Positions 32,303-41,962 of a DNA stretch of 64,000 bases are shown here, in pieces. Position numbers and translations under genes: made by a program. Location: contig NZ_JAVBNS010000032.1 of the NCBI RefSeq assembly GCF_031551385.1, positions 23,539-87,538 of the forward strand, read 5' to 3'. Position 1 is the stretch's first letter. Every line of letters begins with the position of its first letter. Below the pieces are notes generated by a model, which was not told the origin of the DNA, made no database searches, and saw only the letters and a list, made by a program, of their open reading frames with translations. This DNA comes from Anaerosporobacter sp031551385 (lineage in GTDB: Bacteria > Bacillota > Clostridia > Lachnospirales > Lachnospiraceae).

Positions 32303-34642
32303 GTGAGTAATTTTAAATCAAATGTAAAAACAATACTTGAACTTGATTATTCAACTACAATCAAAGAAGCAACTACAATTCAATTATATAATGCAGTATC
32401 AAAAGCTGCGATGCAAACTGTAAATCCAGAAGAAGGAATTGAAGCAGAAGGTAAGAAAGTGTGTTACTTATCAGCTGAATTCTTAATCGGAAGATTAGTA
32501 TATAACAACTTATTAAACCTTGGTTTATTAAATCAGTTTTCTGAATTAATGAGTGAAAACAATATCGATATTCGTATCTTTGAAGAAATCGAAGATGCAG
32601 CACTTGGTAACGGTGGTCTTGGAAGACTTGCAGCATGTTTCCTTGATTCAGGAGCAACAATTAACGTTAGATTGAACGGTTATGGTTTACGTTATAAATA
32701 CGGTTTATTTAAACAATACTTTGAAGATGGATTCCAAATGGAAACAGCAGATGACTGGTTAAGATGTGGAGATCCATGGTCAGTAAGAAGAGAAGAAGAA
32801 AAGATTCTTATTGAATTCAAAAATCAATCTGTATATGCAGTACCATATGATACACCTGTTATTGGTTATGGTGCAAAAACAGTGAACACACTTCGTTTAT
32901 GGCAAGCAGAAGCATTAGAAAGCTTTAACTTTGAAGCATTTAACGATTCAAAATACGAAAAATCAGTAAAAGATAGAATTGATGCAGAAGCAATTACGAA
33001 CGTATTATATCCAAACGATAATACAGATGCAGGTAAGAGATTACGATTAAAACAACAATATTTCTTCTCAAGTGCATCGTTACAAGATGTGATAAGAAAG
33101 TATAAAACCGTTTTCGGTAACGATTTCAGTCACTTCTCAAGCGAGTATGCAATCCAATTAAATGATACGCATCCAGTAGTAGCAATCCCTGAATTAATCC
33201 GTTTATTCATGGAACAAGAGGGAATGACATTCGCGAAAGCATTTAAGATTGCGAAAGAAACATTTGCTTATACAAACCATACCGTTATGGCAGAAGCGCT
33301 TGAAAAATGGTGGGTAAAATTATTTAAAGCAGTAATTCCTAACGTATACAAATATGTTGTTATGATTCACAAAGCATTATTAAAAGATTTAACTGCACTT
33401 GGAATCAAAGAAAAAGATCAAAAGAAATATTACATTATCGATGAAAATGATTTGATTCATATGGCTCGTTTAGCAATCTATGCAAGTCATTCAACAAACG
33501 GTGTTGCTTGGATTCATACAGAAATTCTTAAAAATGATGCATTACATGAATGGTATGAAATCTATCCAGAACGTTTCAATAACAAAACAAATGGTATTAC
33601 ACAACGTCGTTGGTTAGCTCTTGCAAACATGGAGTTATCTGGATTCATTACAGACAAGATTGGTAACTCATGGATTACAGATCTTGATAAATTAAAAGAC
33701 TTAGAGAAATTCAAAGATGATAAAGCAGTAATCAAACAATTTGGTGATATCAAAAACATTAAGAAACGTCAACTTGCTGATTACATCAAGAAACAAGAAG
33801 GAATTGAAGTTGATCCAGAATTTATCTTTGATATTCAAGTTAAGAGATTACATGAATATAAGAGACAATTATTAAATGCATTCTCTATCCTAGATATCTA
33901 CTACGGATTAAAAGAAGGAAGAATCAAAAACTTTAATCCAACTGCATTTATCTTTGGTGCAAAAGCAGCTCCAGGATATTTCAGAGCAAAAGGTATTATT
34001 AAGTTCATCAATGAAATTGGAAAGATGATTTCAGAAGATAAAGAAGTAAATGATAAACTTCAAGTAGTATTTGTTCATAACTACAACGTATCGTATGCGG
34101 AAATGATTACTCCAGCAGCAGATATCTCAGAACAAATCTCAACAGCAGGTACAGAGGCATCTGGTACTGGTAACATGAAGTTCATGTTAAATGGTGCAGT
34201 TACTCTTGGAACATATGACGGTGCAAATGTAGAAATCGTTCAACAAGCTGGAGAAGAAAACAACTATATCTTTGGTGCAAGAGTGGAAGATATTGAAAAG
34301 ATTAAAGACAGCTATAATCCAAAAGCTATTTATAAATCAAACCCAAGAATTAAGAGAGTGGTTGACACATTAATCGACGGTACATTTGATGATGAAGGAA
34401 CAGGAATGTTCAAAGAATTATATGATTCTTTATTAGAAGGTGCAAGCTGGCACAAAGCAGATAACTACTACTTATTCGAAGATTTACTATCTTATGTTGA
34501 TGCAAAATTACAAGCAAACAGCGACTATTCTGATACATATGAATTCAGAAGAAAATGTTTCATCAACACAGCGAATGCAGGTAAATTCTCAAGTGATAGA
34601 ACAATTCATGACTATGCAGTTGATATCTGGAACGTGAAATAA
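32303..34642 (+). CDS. glgP: Glycogen/maltodextrin phosphorylase
   Basis: 779 residues, GT35. It releases glucose-1-phosphate from alpha-1,4-glucans with phosphate and PLP. The N-terminal AEFLIGRLVYNNLLNLG and EDAALGNGGLGRLAACFLDS are typical. The PLP-binding lysine lies in GTGNMKFMLNGAVTLGT. FDIQVKRLHEYKRQLLN and the phosphate-site region are intact. It is slightly shorter than the usual ~800-830 residues. AAGGAGG precedes the GTG start. It is transcribed after malQ (67-base gap) and before the binding-protein gene. Two RNA hairpins between it and the next gene may tune transcript levels. Confidence 0.95.
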   Translation: MSNFKSNVKTILELDYSTTIKEATTIQLYNAVSKAAMQTVNPEEGIEAEGKKVCYLSAEFLIGRLVYNNLLNLGLLNQFSELMSENNIDIRIFEEIEDAALGNGGLGRLAACFLDSGATINVRLNGYGLRYKYGLFKQYFEDGFQMETADDWLRCGDPWSVRREEEKILIEFKNQSVYAVPYDTPVIGYGAKTVNTLRLWQAEALESFNFEAFNDSKYEKSVKDRIDAEAITNVLYPNDNTDAGKRLRLKQQYFFSSASLQDVIRKYKTVFGNDFSHFSSEYAIQLNDTHPVVAIPELIRLFMEQEGMTFAKAFKIAKETFAYTNHTVMAEALEKWWVKLFKAVIPNVYKYVVMIHKALLKDLTALGIKEKDQKKYYIIDENDLIHMARLAIYASHSTNGVAWIHTEILKNDALHEWYEIYPERFNNKTNGITQRRWLALANMELSGFITDKIGNSWITDLDKLKDLEKFKDDKAVIKQFGDIKNIKKRQLADYIKKQEGIEVDPEFIFDIQVKRLHEYKRQLLNAFSILDIYYGLKEGRIKNFNPTAFIFGAKAAPGYFRAKGIIKFINEIGKMISEDKEVNDKLQVVFVHNYNVSYAEMITPAADISEQISTAGTEASGTGNMKFMLNGAVTLGTYDGANVEIVQQAGEENNYIFGARVEDIEKIKDSYNPKAIYKSNPRIKRVVDTLIDGTFDDEGTGMFKELYDSLLEGASWHKADNYYLFEDLLSYVDAKLQANSDYSDTYEFRRKCFINTANAGKFSSDRTIHDYAVDIWNVK

Positions 34643-34666
34643 GGTTACACATTACTATCGGAATGA

Positions 34667-34732
34667 ATATGCAAAGCATATTTTATTCATGACACCAGAG
34701 AAGACAGAAACTGTTTTTTCTGGGAGTCATGT
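34667..34732 (+). other. Two intercistronic hairpins between glgP and the binding-protein gene
   Basis: ATGAATATGC with GCATAT...ATTCAT, then CATGACACCAGA with CTGG(G)AGTCATG around an ACAG/CTGT stem. Neither has a clear T-run. They probably act in mRNA processing or partial termination within the operon. Confidence 0.45.
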
Positions 34733-34814
34733 AATAGGGAAGAGTTAGGCTTTTCTATTACAGCATAAATCATTAGCCAATAAGGTTAGAAAAAAGGAGA
34801 AAGAGGTAGAAATT

Positions 34815-36167
34815 ATGAGAAAAGGGAAAAAACTTATCGCTTTAGCATTAACTACTGTATTAGCATTATCATGCTTAACTGCTTGTGGAAAAAACGACAA
34901 CAAAAACAACAAAAAAGCAGATACAGAAGTAACAACTGAGAATGCAGCAAAAACTGATGATACAAAAACAGAAGATGCTACAACAACACCAGATGAGGCA
35001 ACAACATCTGATGAAACAGTTACACTAGGCGACGCAACATTAAAAGTATGGGGCCCTCAAGAACAACAAGAAACAATTCAAGCAATGTGTGAAGACTTTA
35101 AAGCTCTTTACCCAAATGATAATATCCAAATCGAATTTGGTGTAGTTTCTGAAGCAGATGCTAAGAGTGAAGTATTAAAAGATCCTTCAGTAGCAGCAGA
35201 TGTATTTACATTCGCTTCTGACCAAATTGCTGAATTAGTTCAAGCTGGTGCATTATTCCCAGTAGCTATGAATGCAGATGTAGTAACAGCTAACAATACA
35301 GAATCTTCAATTGATGCTTGTACTGTTGATGGACAATTATATGCATACCCATCATCTTCTGATACATATTTCATGTACTATGACAAGAGCAAATACTCTG
35401 ATGAAGACGTAAAATCTCTTGATGCTATGTTAGCAAAAGATTTAGGTAGTGGAGTAACAAACTTCTCTTATGATATCGACAACGGTTGGTATTTATCAGC
35501 ATTCTTCTTTGGCGCTGGATGTACATTATTCGGAGCAGACGGAACAGATGCTACATTATGTGATTTCAACAACGATAGAGGTTTATTAGTTGGTGAATAC
35601 TTAATGAATCTTGCTAAAAACGCAAAATTTGCTAACCATGATGACGGTTTATTATTAGCAGCTTTTGAAGCTGGTACACTTGGTGCAACAGTAAATGGTA
35701 CTTGGAATGCTGATGCAATCAAAACTTCTTTAGGTGATAACTTCGGTACAGCTCCACTTCCAACTATTACATTGTCAAACGGTGAAGTAGTTCAATTAGG
35801 TGGTATGGCTAACTTTAAATTATATGGTGTTAACTCTCAAACAGCTAACCCAACAGCAGCAATGGCATTAGCAGAATACTTAACAAGCGAAACTTGTCAA
35901 AAAACTCGTTTTGAAAAATACAGCTACGGTCCAACAAATGCAAACTTAGCAAACGACACAGCAGCAATGTCTTCTAACCAAGCATTAGCAGCAATGTCAG
36001 CACAAGCTCAATATGCAACTGTTCAAACTTCAATTCCTCAATGTGGAAACTACTGGTCACCAGCTGAAGCATTTGGTACAGGATTAATGGATGGATCTAT
36101 TACAGCAGATAATTTACAATCAAAATTAGATGACTTCGTTAACAATATTCTTGCTACATTAAACTAA
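34815..36167 (+). CDS. Maltodextrin ABC transporter substrate-binding lipoprotein
   Basis: 450 residues. A lipoprotein signal peptide (MRKGKKLIALALTTVLALSC) has the lipobox LTAC, with modified Cys24. A Thr/Glu/Asp-rich linker (about 25-73) precedes a cluster-1 MalE-type binding domain (LKVWGPQEQQETIQAMCEDF, NGTWNADAIK). It captures maltodextrins outside the membrane for the two permeases encoded next. No ATPase (MsmX/MalK-type) gene is in the window; a shared ATPase elsewhere is expected, as in many Firmicutes. AAAAAGGAG precedes ATG. A stable stem-loop after the gene fits higher expression than the permease genes. Confidence 0.93.
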   Translation: MRKGKKLIALALTTVLALSCLTACGKNDNKNNKKADTEVTTENAAKTDDTKTEDATTTPDEATTSDETVTLGDATLKVWGPQEQQETIQAMCEDFKALYPNDNIQIEFGVVSEADAKSEVLKDPSVAADVFTFASDQIAELVQAGALFPVAMNADVVTANNTESSIDACTVDGQLYAYPSSSDTYFMYYDKSKYSDEDVKSLDAMLAKDLGSGVTNFSYDIDNGWYLSAFFFGAGCTLFGADGTDATLCDFNNDRGLLVGEYLMNLAKNAKFANHDDGLLLAAFEAGTLGATVNGTWNADAIKTSLGDNFGTAPLPTITLSNGEVVQLGGMANFKLYGVNSQTANPTAAMALAEYLTSETCQKTRFEKYSYGPTNANLANDTAAMSSNQALAAMSAQAQYATVQTSIPQCGNYWSPAEAFGTGLMDGSITADNLQSKLDDFVNNILATLN

Positions 36168-36218
36168 ATACCCAAGTGATGAGGGGTTTTAAGTAATTAA
36201 GTTTTATAAACTATTCTA

Positions 36219-36256
36219 AATCAAGTATCCGTTGCATGGATAGCGGATGCTTGATT
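36219..36256 (+). other. Intercistronic stem-loop between binding-protein and permease genes
   Basis: AATCAAG-ATCCG type stem: AATCAAG (36219-36225) with CTTGATT (36250-36256), extended by TATCCG/CGGATG. There is no T-run, so it probably protects the upstream mRNA part rather than terminating. Confidence 0.55.
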
Positions 36257-36313
36257 GGAATAAAGAATCTATTAGCATAGCATATTTTATCAAGAGATAA
36301 GGGAGGCAAAATT

Positions 36314-37690
36314 GTGAACAAGAATAACAAAATTAAGTCTGATAATGTTTTTAAGTTCATTGGCCGCGCGTTTAAGGAAGGCGATGTCTTCACTAAACTA
36401 TCGTTTTTTATAATGGGATTATCAAACCTTGTTAGAGGTCAAATTATCAAAGGTTTAATTTTTCTTTCAATGGAACTTGGATTTATATTTTACATGGTTA
36501 TGGCAGGTGTAACTGCTTTAGCAGGACTTCAAAATCTTGGAACAAAGACACAAGAACAAGTAATCTTAGCAAAACCACCATATGTACAGATTATTTCTGG
36601 TGATAATTCTATGTTAATCTTACTGTATGGAGTTGTTGCAATATTTCTCTTAGTAGCGTTTTTTGTTGCATGGAAAGCAAATGTAAAAGCAGCATATGAG
36701 GCACAAAAAATAAAAGAAAAAGGTGAAAAATTACCTACTTTTATTGATGATATCAAAGCTCATTTTGATGCGAAGCTACATAAAACGTTATTATTCTTCC
36801 CAATGATGGGAGTATTACTATTTACAATATTACCGTTAGTATTCATGATTTTAATTGCATTCACCAACTTTGACAATACACATCAACCTCCAGGAAATCT
36901 ATTTACTTGGGTTGGGCTTGCAAACTTTAAAACCGTATTATTCTCAGGTCAAACAATTTCTAAAACATTCTGGCCAGTACTTGGCTGGACACTTATATGG
37001 GCAGTTTTTGCTACAGGACTTAACTATGTGTTTGGAATGATGTTAGCAATGCTCATTAACCGTAAAGGTGTTAAATTTAAAGGGTTGTGGAGAACTATTT
37101 TCGTATTATCTATTGCAGTACCACAATTCGTATCATTACTAATTATGAAAAATATGCTTGCAGATCAAGGCCCAATTAATGGTATGCTACAAAGTGCAGG
37201 TTTAATATCATCATATATTCCGTTTTTATCGCAGGCAGCATGGGCGAGAGTTACTGTTATTGTCGTTAATATATGGATTGGTGTTCCATATTCGATGTTA
37301 ATTACAACTGGTGTACTTATGAATATTCCAGAAGATATCTATGAATCTGCGAAGATTGATGGTGCAACACCAATTGTTATGTTTGTAAAAATTACATTAC
37401 CATATGTATTATTTGTTACAGGTCCATACCTAATTCAACAATTTATAGGTAACATCAATAACTTCAATGTTATATTCCTGCTATCAGGAGGTGGACCATC
37501 GTCGCTGGATTATTACCAAGCGGGTAAGACAGACTTACTTGTTACATGGTTGTATAAGCTGACAGTTAACCGTAAGGATTACTCGTTCGCAGCAACAATT
37601 GGTATCTTGGTATTTGTTCTATCTGCAACACTTTCACTTATTGCATACAGAAGAACATCAGCTTATAAGAGTGAGGAGGATTTCCAATAA
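36314..37690 (+). CDS. malF: Maltodextrin ABC transporter permease, MalF-type
   Basis: 458 residues. GTG start with GGGAGGC eight bases upstream. An extra N-terminal region (about 1-155) holds two or more membrane segments and a loop, as in MalF. The transport domain follows with the EAA loop EDIYESAKIDGATPIVMFVKITLP (about residues 345-370). It forms the membrane channel with the MalG-type permease. Its stop overlaps the next start (TAATG), giving translational coupling. Confidence 0.93.
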   Translation: MNKNNKIKSDNVFKFIGRAFKEGDVFTKLSFFIMGLSNLVRGQIIKGLIFLSMELGFIFYMVMAGVTALAGLQNLGTKTQEQVILAKPPYVQIISGDNSMLILLYGVVAIFLLVAFFVAWKANVKAAYEAQKIKEKGEKLPTFIDDIKAHFDAKLHKTLLFFPMMGVLLFTILPLVFMILIAFTNFDNTHQPPGNLFTWVGLANFKTVLFSGQTISKTFWPVLGWTLIWAVFATGLNYVFGMMLAMLINRKGVKFKGLWRTIFVLSIAVPQFVSLLIMKNMLADQGPINGMLQSAGLISSYIPFLSQAAWARVTVIVVNIWIGVPYSMLITTGVLMNIPEDIYESAKIDGATPIVMFVKITLPYVLFVTGPYLIQQFIGNINNFNVIFLLSGGGPSSLDYYQAGKTDLLVTWLYKLTVNRKDYSFAATIGILVFVLSATLSLIAYRRTSAYKSEEDFQ

Positions 37691-38553
37691 TGAGTAAAAA
37701 AACCAGATCAATGTCACAAGCTAAAAAGTTGGCTAATTTTTCCTCGTATCTTGTCCTCATCGTTTTATCGGTAATTTGGTTAATCCCAATTGTTTGGGTT
37801 GTATTAACTTCATTCCGTGCTGAGTCAGGTACGTATACACCGTATTTTATTCCAAAAGGATTTACGCTTAATAATTACAAGCGATTGTTCACAGAGACAA
37901 ATCAATTTTACTTTGCAAAATGGTTTGCAAATACATTTATTGTAGCGGTTTTCTCTTGTGCAATCTCAACATTTTATGTATTAGCAACTTCTTATGTAAT
38001 GTCAAGACTTCGATTTAAGATGAGAAAACCATACATGAATATTGCATTAATTCTTGGTATGTTCCCAGGATTTATGTCAATGATCGCTGTATATTATATC
38101 TTAAAAGGTATCGGCTTAACACAATCACTTGTAGCATTAGTTCTTGTTTATTCAGGTGGTGCAGGTCTTGGATTCTATGTTGCAAAAGGTTTCTTTGATA
38201 CCGTTCCAAAAGCAATTGATGAAGCGGCTTGGATTGATGGAGCAACAAAATGGCAGGTATTTACGAAATTAACAATACCTCTTTCTAAATCGATTATTGT
38301 TTATACAGTATTAACTAGTTTTATGGGACCTTGGTTAGACTACATCTTCGTAAGTGTTATCATGGGTGATAATTATGATAAATATACCGTTGCTCTTGGT
38401 TTGTTCAAGATGTTAGAGAGAGAGTTTATCAGCCAATGGTTTACAAGATATGCAGCTGGTTCGGTTCTTGTATCCATTCCTATTGCAGCATTGTTTATCT
38501 GTATGCAAAAGTATTATGTGGAAGGTGCGACTGGCGGTTCAGTTAAGGGTTAA
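37690..38553 (+). CDS. malG: Maltodextrin ABC transporter permease, MalG-type
   Basis: 287 residues, six predicted membrane helices, EAA loop KAIDEAAWIDGATKWQVFTKLTIP. Starts within the stop of malF (one-base overlap), with GAGGATT upstream. The C-terminal KYYVEGATGGSVKG is typical of MalG proteins. It is the last gene of the malQ-glgP-importer cluster. No ordinary terminator is seen; palindromic element copy 4 begins 37 bases downstream and could serve that role. Confidence 0.94.
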   Translation: MSKKTRSMSQAKKLANFSSYLVLIVLSVIWLIPIVWVVLTSFRAESGTYTPYFIPKGFTLNNYKRLFTETNQFYFAKWFANTFIVAVFSCAISTFYVLATSYVMSRLRFKMRKPYMNIALILGMFPGFMSMIAVYYILKGIGLTQSLVALVLVYSGGAGLGFYVAKGFFDTVPKAIDEAAWIDGATKWQVFTKLTIPLSKSIIVYTVLTSFMGPWLDYIFVSVIMGDNYDKYTVALGLFKMLEREFISQWFTRYAAGSVLVSIPIAALFICMQKYYVEGATGGSVKG

Positions 38554-38589
38554 AATTATTGAAGTACTTGTGTATGATTAAGTGGTGTA

Positions 38590-38870
38590 ATGCAAAACTT
38601 GGGAGTTTTATCGAGCGTGTTTGCTGCCGTACTCTAGCACAAAACACGCTACACACCTAAGAACTTCTAAGTGTGTATGGGAACGATGTTAGTATGTTGC
38701 GGAAACGTCCTCGATTCGGCATCCTGCCTCAGCTCGGACTGGCTCGGCGTCTATGCCTCGCCTTCCTAGGTTGTTGAGGTACACACTAAGAGGTTCTAAG
38801 GTGTTTCGCTATCGTTTTTTAGCTAGAGTACGGTAGCAAACACGCAAGGATAGGTTGTGAAGTTTTGCAT
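38590..38870 (-). repeat. Palindromic element, copy 4 (about 281 bp, inverse orientation)
   Basis: Outer arms ATGCAAAACTT (38590-38600) and AAGTTTTGCAT (38860-38870). A 24-base copy-specific stem (38615-38638 with 38822-38845) is complementary except one position that is a G-U pair in RNA. GTGTGTA (38671-38677) pairs with TACACAC (38780-38786). The GC-rich core is in the orientation of copy 3. Confidence 0.9.
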
Positions 38871-38875
38871 GGCTA

Positions 38876-38975
38876 GGTTGTTGATACACAAGTACGGCAA
38901 GGCTTTTGATTTAGAAGTAGTATCAGTTAGGTAAGAGTGTTTCGTGTTGTTGATACATAAGTACAGCAAGGATTT
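38876..38975 (+). repeat. Direct repeat GTTGTTGATACAnAAGTACnGCAAGG, two units
   Basis: Units at about 38876-38903 and 38944-38971 differ at a few bases. The first also matches the window start (1-37). They follow palindromic element copy 4. The rest of the gap to 39144 is AT-rich without an identified promoter. Confidence 0.6.
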
Positions 38976-39144
38976 GGAATGAATAAAGGTTGTTGAGAAT
39001 TTTGGCAGAGATTATTCGCAACCTTTTAGCATTCAAATTTAATAGAGTAAGTGGCTTTGAGGCTGGCGGGAAGATGGAAGTCTTTTTGCTGGCTTTTATG
39101 CTATGAAAGTTTTTTTAAGAATATAAAAAGAAATGGGGCAAGAT

Positions 39145-40944
39145 ATGAACAATAAAAAGAGAATTTCAATTGTGCTTATAATCTGTATGTTAGTATGCTG
39201 TAGTTGCTCCTCAACGTCTAGCAAGAATACGGCGGATGGTAATAGTGTAGATACAAACAGTGTGCAGGATAATAAAACTGCTAGTAACGGTTCAGATGCA
39301 AAAGATGATGCGGGATTGGAAGTAAATCAAAACGATGCTTCAGAAAATACAGCAGAGGATTCTTTAGATGTAAACAACTATGTTGAGTATATCTACAACC
39401 AAGAGCTTAATGTAATTGATGACATTTACCGTACGTATTATGAAGTTTTTCTTTATTCTTACTATGACAGTAACGGTGATGGAATTGGTGATATTAATGG
39501 GTTGATTTCGAAGTTGGATTATCTGAATGATGGGGATGATTCGACGGATACGGATCTTGGTATTAATGGGATTTGGTTAATGCCGATGATGCCTTCGACT
39601 ACGTATCATAAGTATGATGTGATTGATTATTATGGTATTGATTCGGAGTATGGATCGTTAGAGGATTTTAAGAATTTAATTGCAGAGTGTGATAAGCGTG
39701 GTATTAAGGTTATTATTGACTTTGTTATTAATCATACTTCTACGCAGAATGAGTGGTTTAAATCTGCGGTTAAGAGCTTAGGTATTGAGCCATGTGGACA
39801 GAAAACTTGTAACGTGGAAGGGCTTTGTAGAGAACATAATCCGTATTGTGGTTACTATAATTTTGCTGAGGGAAAACCAGCAAGTGGTAAGTATTACTCT
39901 ACGGGACAGGGTGATTGGTATTATGAGGGCGTTTTCTGGGATCAGATGCCAGACTTAAATCTTGCGGATGCGAATTTAAGGACAGAACTTGAAACGATTA
40001 TGAAGTATTGGTTAGACATGGGCGTAGGTGGATTCCGTCTTGATGCAGCGAAAGAATTCTATTCTGGGAATACGGAAAAGAACGTTGAGATATTAAAGTG
40101 GGTTACGGATTATGTGAAGGGATTAAACCCAGATAATTATCTAGTAGCAGAAGTTTGGGATTCATTTGGAACGATGTCTCAATACTATGCAAGTGGAATT
40201 GATAGCTTGTTTAACTTCCCATTTGCACAAGAACAAGGAAAAATTGTTACAACACTAAACTACACAGGAGATAATAATTCTGGTAGCAGTTTTGGTAGAG
40301 CGATGGTTACAGTACAGGATAAATTCCGTTCTTTTAATGAAAATATGATTGATGCTTCATTTTTCTCAAATCACGATACAGCAAGAGCAGCAGGATATTT
40401 TAATTATAAAATTGATAAGATAAAGATGGCAGCAGGAATGAATCTTATGATGGCAGGCAATAGCTTTATCTATTATGGAGAAGAGCTGGGAATGAGTGGT
40501 AGTGGACGTGATGAAAACAAGCGTGCACCTATGTATTGGTCAACAACAGATGTAACAGGAATGACAGCTGGACCGAAAGAAATGGAGACAGTAACACATA
40601 ATTTTGGTACTTATGAAGACCAAGTGGATGACCCGATGTCACTCTATAATTATTATAAACGTGCAGTTCGTCTTAGAAATGAAAACCCTGAAATTGCACG
40701 AGGAACAACACAGGTAATTGATGCTCTTAATCAAGGAGATATCGCTGCAATTACAAGAACTTATGGAGATAGCAGTGTTGCGATTTTATATAATGTTTCA
40801 GAAGAAGCAGCAAATGTATCATTAAAGGATTCTGGACTAAACACAGAAGGAATTCGAGGATATTTATCTACAGATGGAGCAGCGGTTACGCTTGAAGGAG
40901 ATATAGTGAATATGCCTCCTTATTCGATAGTTGTATTGAAGTAA
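39145..40944 (+). CDS. Extracellular alpha-amylase-family (GH13) lipoprotein
   Basis: 599 residues from ATG at 39145 (GGGG seven bases upstream; an in-frame ATG at 39133 is possible). A lipoprotein signal has a Cys-rich lipobox (LVCCSC, modified Cys about 19). A Ser/Asp/Asn-rich linker (20-90) leads to the GH13 barrel: Ca-binding DSNGDGIGD (109-116), IDFVINHTS (191-199), nucleophile Asp300 (GGFRLDAAK), acid/base Glu336 (LVAEVWDS) and Asp411 (SNHDTARA). It acts at the cell surface, probably cutting starch or maltodextrins for the nearby importer. It lies downstream of the importer genes, separated by a palindromic element. A bidirectional terminator follows. Confidence 0.93.
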   Translation: MNNKKRISIVLIICMLVCCSCSSTSSKNTADGNSVDTNSVQDNKTASNGSDAKDDAGLEVNQNDASENTAEDSLDVNNYVEYIYNQELNVIDDIYRTYYEVFLYSYYDSNGDGIGDINGLISKLDYLNDGDDSTDTDLGINGIWLMPMMPSTTYHKYDVIDYYGIDSEYGSLEDFKNLIAECDKRGIKVIIDFVINHTSTQNEWFKSAVKSLGIEPCGQKTCNVEGLCREHNPYCGYYNFAEGKPASGKYYSTGQGDWYYEGVFWDQMPDLNLADANLRTELETIMKYWLDMGVGGFRLDAAKEFYSGNTEKNVEILKWVTDYVKGLNPDNYLVAEVWDSFGTMSQYYASGIDSLFNFPFAQEQGKIVTTLNYTGDNNSGSSFGRAMVTVQDKFRSFNENMIDASFFSNHDTARAAGYFNYKIDKIKMAAGMNLMMAGNSFIYYGEELGMSGSGRDENKRAPMYWSTTDVTGMTAGPKEMETVTHNFGTYEDQVDDPMSLYNYYKRAVRLRNENPEIARGTTQVIDALNQGDIAAITRTYGDSSVAILYNVSEEAANVSLKDSGLNTEGIRGYLSTDGAAVTLEGDIVNMPPYSIVVLK

Positions 40945-41006
40945 TAACTAAAGTCGTTATTCTTGAGACAAAACAGTCTCTTTGAATAAAATATGTATGC
41001 TAAGAA

Positions 41007-41036
41007 AGCGCCTCAGACTCTTGTCCGAGGCGTTTT
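41007..41036. terminator. Bidirectional terminator after the amylase lipoprotein gene
   Basis: CGCCTCAGAC pairs with GTCCGAGGCG around TCTT with one mismatch, flanked by A- and T-rich runs. It can also end the DUF2508-like gene read from the other strand. Confidence 0.85.
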
Positions 41037-41085
41037 CGAATGTGTGTGATTATTTCGAACGATGTTCTTTTAAGTTATAATTTAT

Positions 41086-41316
41086 TTATATAATTTGCTC
41101 TGTCATCTCGTTGTCTGATAATTGCTTTGCTTGCTTTAGCAAATACTTGTACCTCTTTTGTACTGCATTTACTTCATAGATGTAGCAATCTATCAAATCA
41201 GGATCAACAACATTCTCAAAATTAGAATAGGCAGCTTCTAATGCTAATTTTGCTTTACTAAGCTCAAGACGCAGAAGTTCTTCTTCTTTACGTCTCAATT
41301 TTGATTTCTTTTTCAA
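41086..41316 (-). CDS. YaaL-like small protein (DUF2508)
   Basis: 76 residues, charged and helical: KKKSKLRRKEEELLRLELSKAKLALEAAYSNFENVVDPDLIDCYIYEVNAVQKRYKYLLKQ pattern. The DPDLIDCYIYE segment and size match DUF2508/YaaL. In Firmicutes this family often sits beside bofA, as here, though the two genes are divergent in this window. Function is unknown, with a sporulation link by association only. Confidence 0.8.
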   Translation of the reverse strand: MKKKSKLRRKEEELLRLELSKAKLALEAAYSNFENVVDPDLIDCYIYEVNAVQKRYKYLLKQAKQLSDNEMTEQII

Positions 41317-41474
41317 TTCTTACACCTACCTTTAAATGACATCATAATTGAGTAAATTACTACTCTATATATTATAGTATCAAAGTTGTAATTTTATACT
41401 AATTATTTGAATAAATTTGGAAAAAGATAATATATTTAAGTAGAAGGACTTGTTTGGGAATGTTGGAGGTAGGT

Positions 41475-41750
41475 ATGGAGAAATTAACATACATAATTAT
41501 TATAGGAATTGGTTTAGCAATTATACTATTAGCAATTTTTTTTAAAAAGACAGAGTGGCTAGCTAACTTTGTATTTCGAGGTTTGTTAGGAGTTATTTTA
41601 CTATATTGTATCAATAGCGTGTTGGTAAACTTCGGAGTAAAGCAAGTACCAGGAATAAATGAAATTAATATAGCCTCTATCGGCTTATTAGGTATGCCAG
41701 GAATATTTATGTTATATGCAATTATGGTTTATTATAATGTGAGGGGATAG
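41475..41750 (+). CDS. bofA: Pro-sigma-K processing inhibitor BofA family protein
   Basis: 91 residues from ATG at 41475 (GGAGGT just upstream). There are two or three membrane helices (IIIIGIGLAIILLAIFF, GLLGVILLYCINSVL, LLGMPGIFMLYAIMVYYN). The glycine/proline motif NIASIGLLGMPGIFMLY is the family signature. In spore-formers BofA restrains the SpoIVFB protease that activates sigma-K in the mother cell. It is consistent with a sporulating organism, with YyaC further on. Confidence 0.85.
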   Translation: MEKLTYIIIIGIGLAIILLAIFFKKTEWLANFVFRGLLGVILLYCINSVLVNFGVKQVPGINEINIASIGLLGMPGIFMLYAIMVYYNVRG

Positions 41751-41885
41751 GGAGAAAGATAGAATAAATACGTTCCAATATAAAATTCAGTGCTAGGCTA
41801 ATTTGGGAAATATTTGAATTGGTGTCGATGCAAAGATATCTTTTTTGCAAAGTTTAAATAAATTAAAAAAATTTACAAAAAACGG

Positions 41886-41914
41886 TTGACAAAATATGAA
41901 ATAGAAGGTAATAT
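41886..41914 (+). promoter_or_regulatory. Promoter of the tad pilus operon
   Basis: TTGACA (41886-41891), 17 bases, TAATAT (41909-41914). The transcript would start near 41921, about 27 bases before the first Shine-Dalgarno sequence (GGAGGTGAT, 41948-41956). Confidence 0.75.
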
Positions 41915-41962
41915 ATGGAATGTAGATAACACATAGGGAACTCGTGTGGAGGTGATTTATAA

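Noticed and set aside
39133..39144. Upstream ATG for the amylase lipoprotein
   Set aside because: The frame allows it, but GGGG is spaced properly for 39145 and the signal peptide is better from there.
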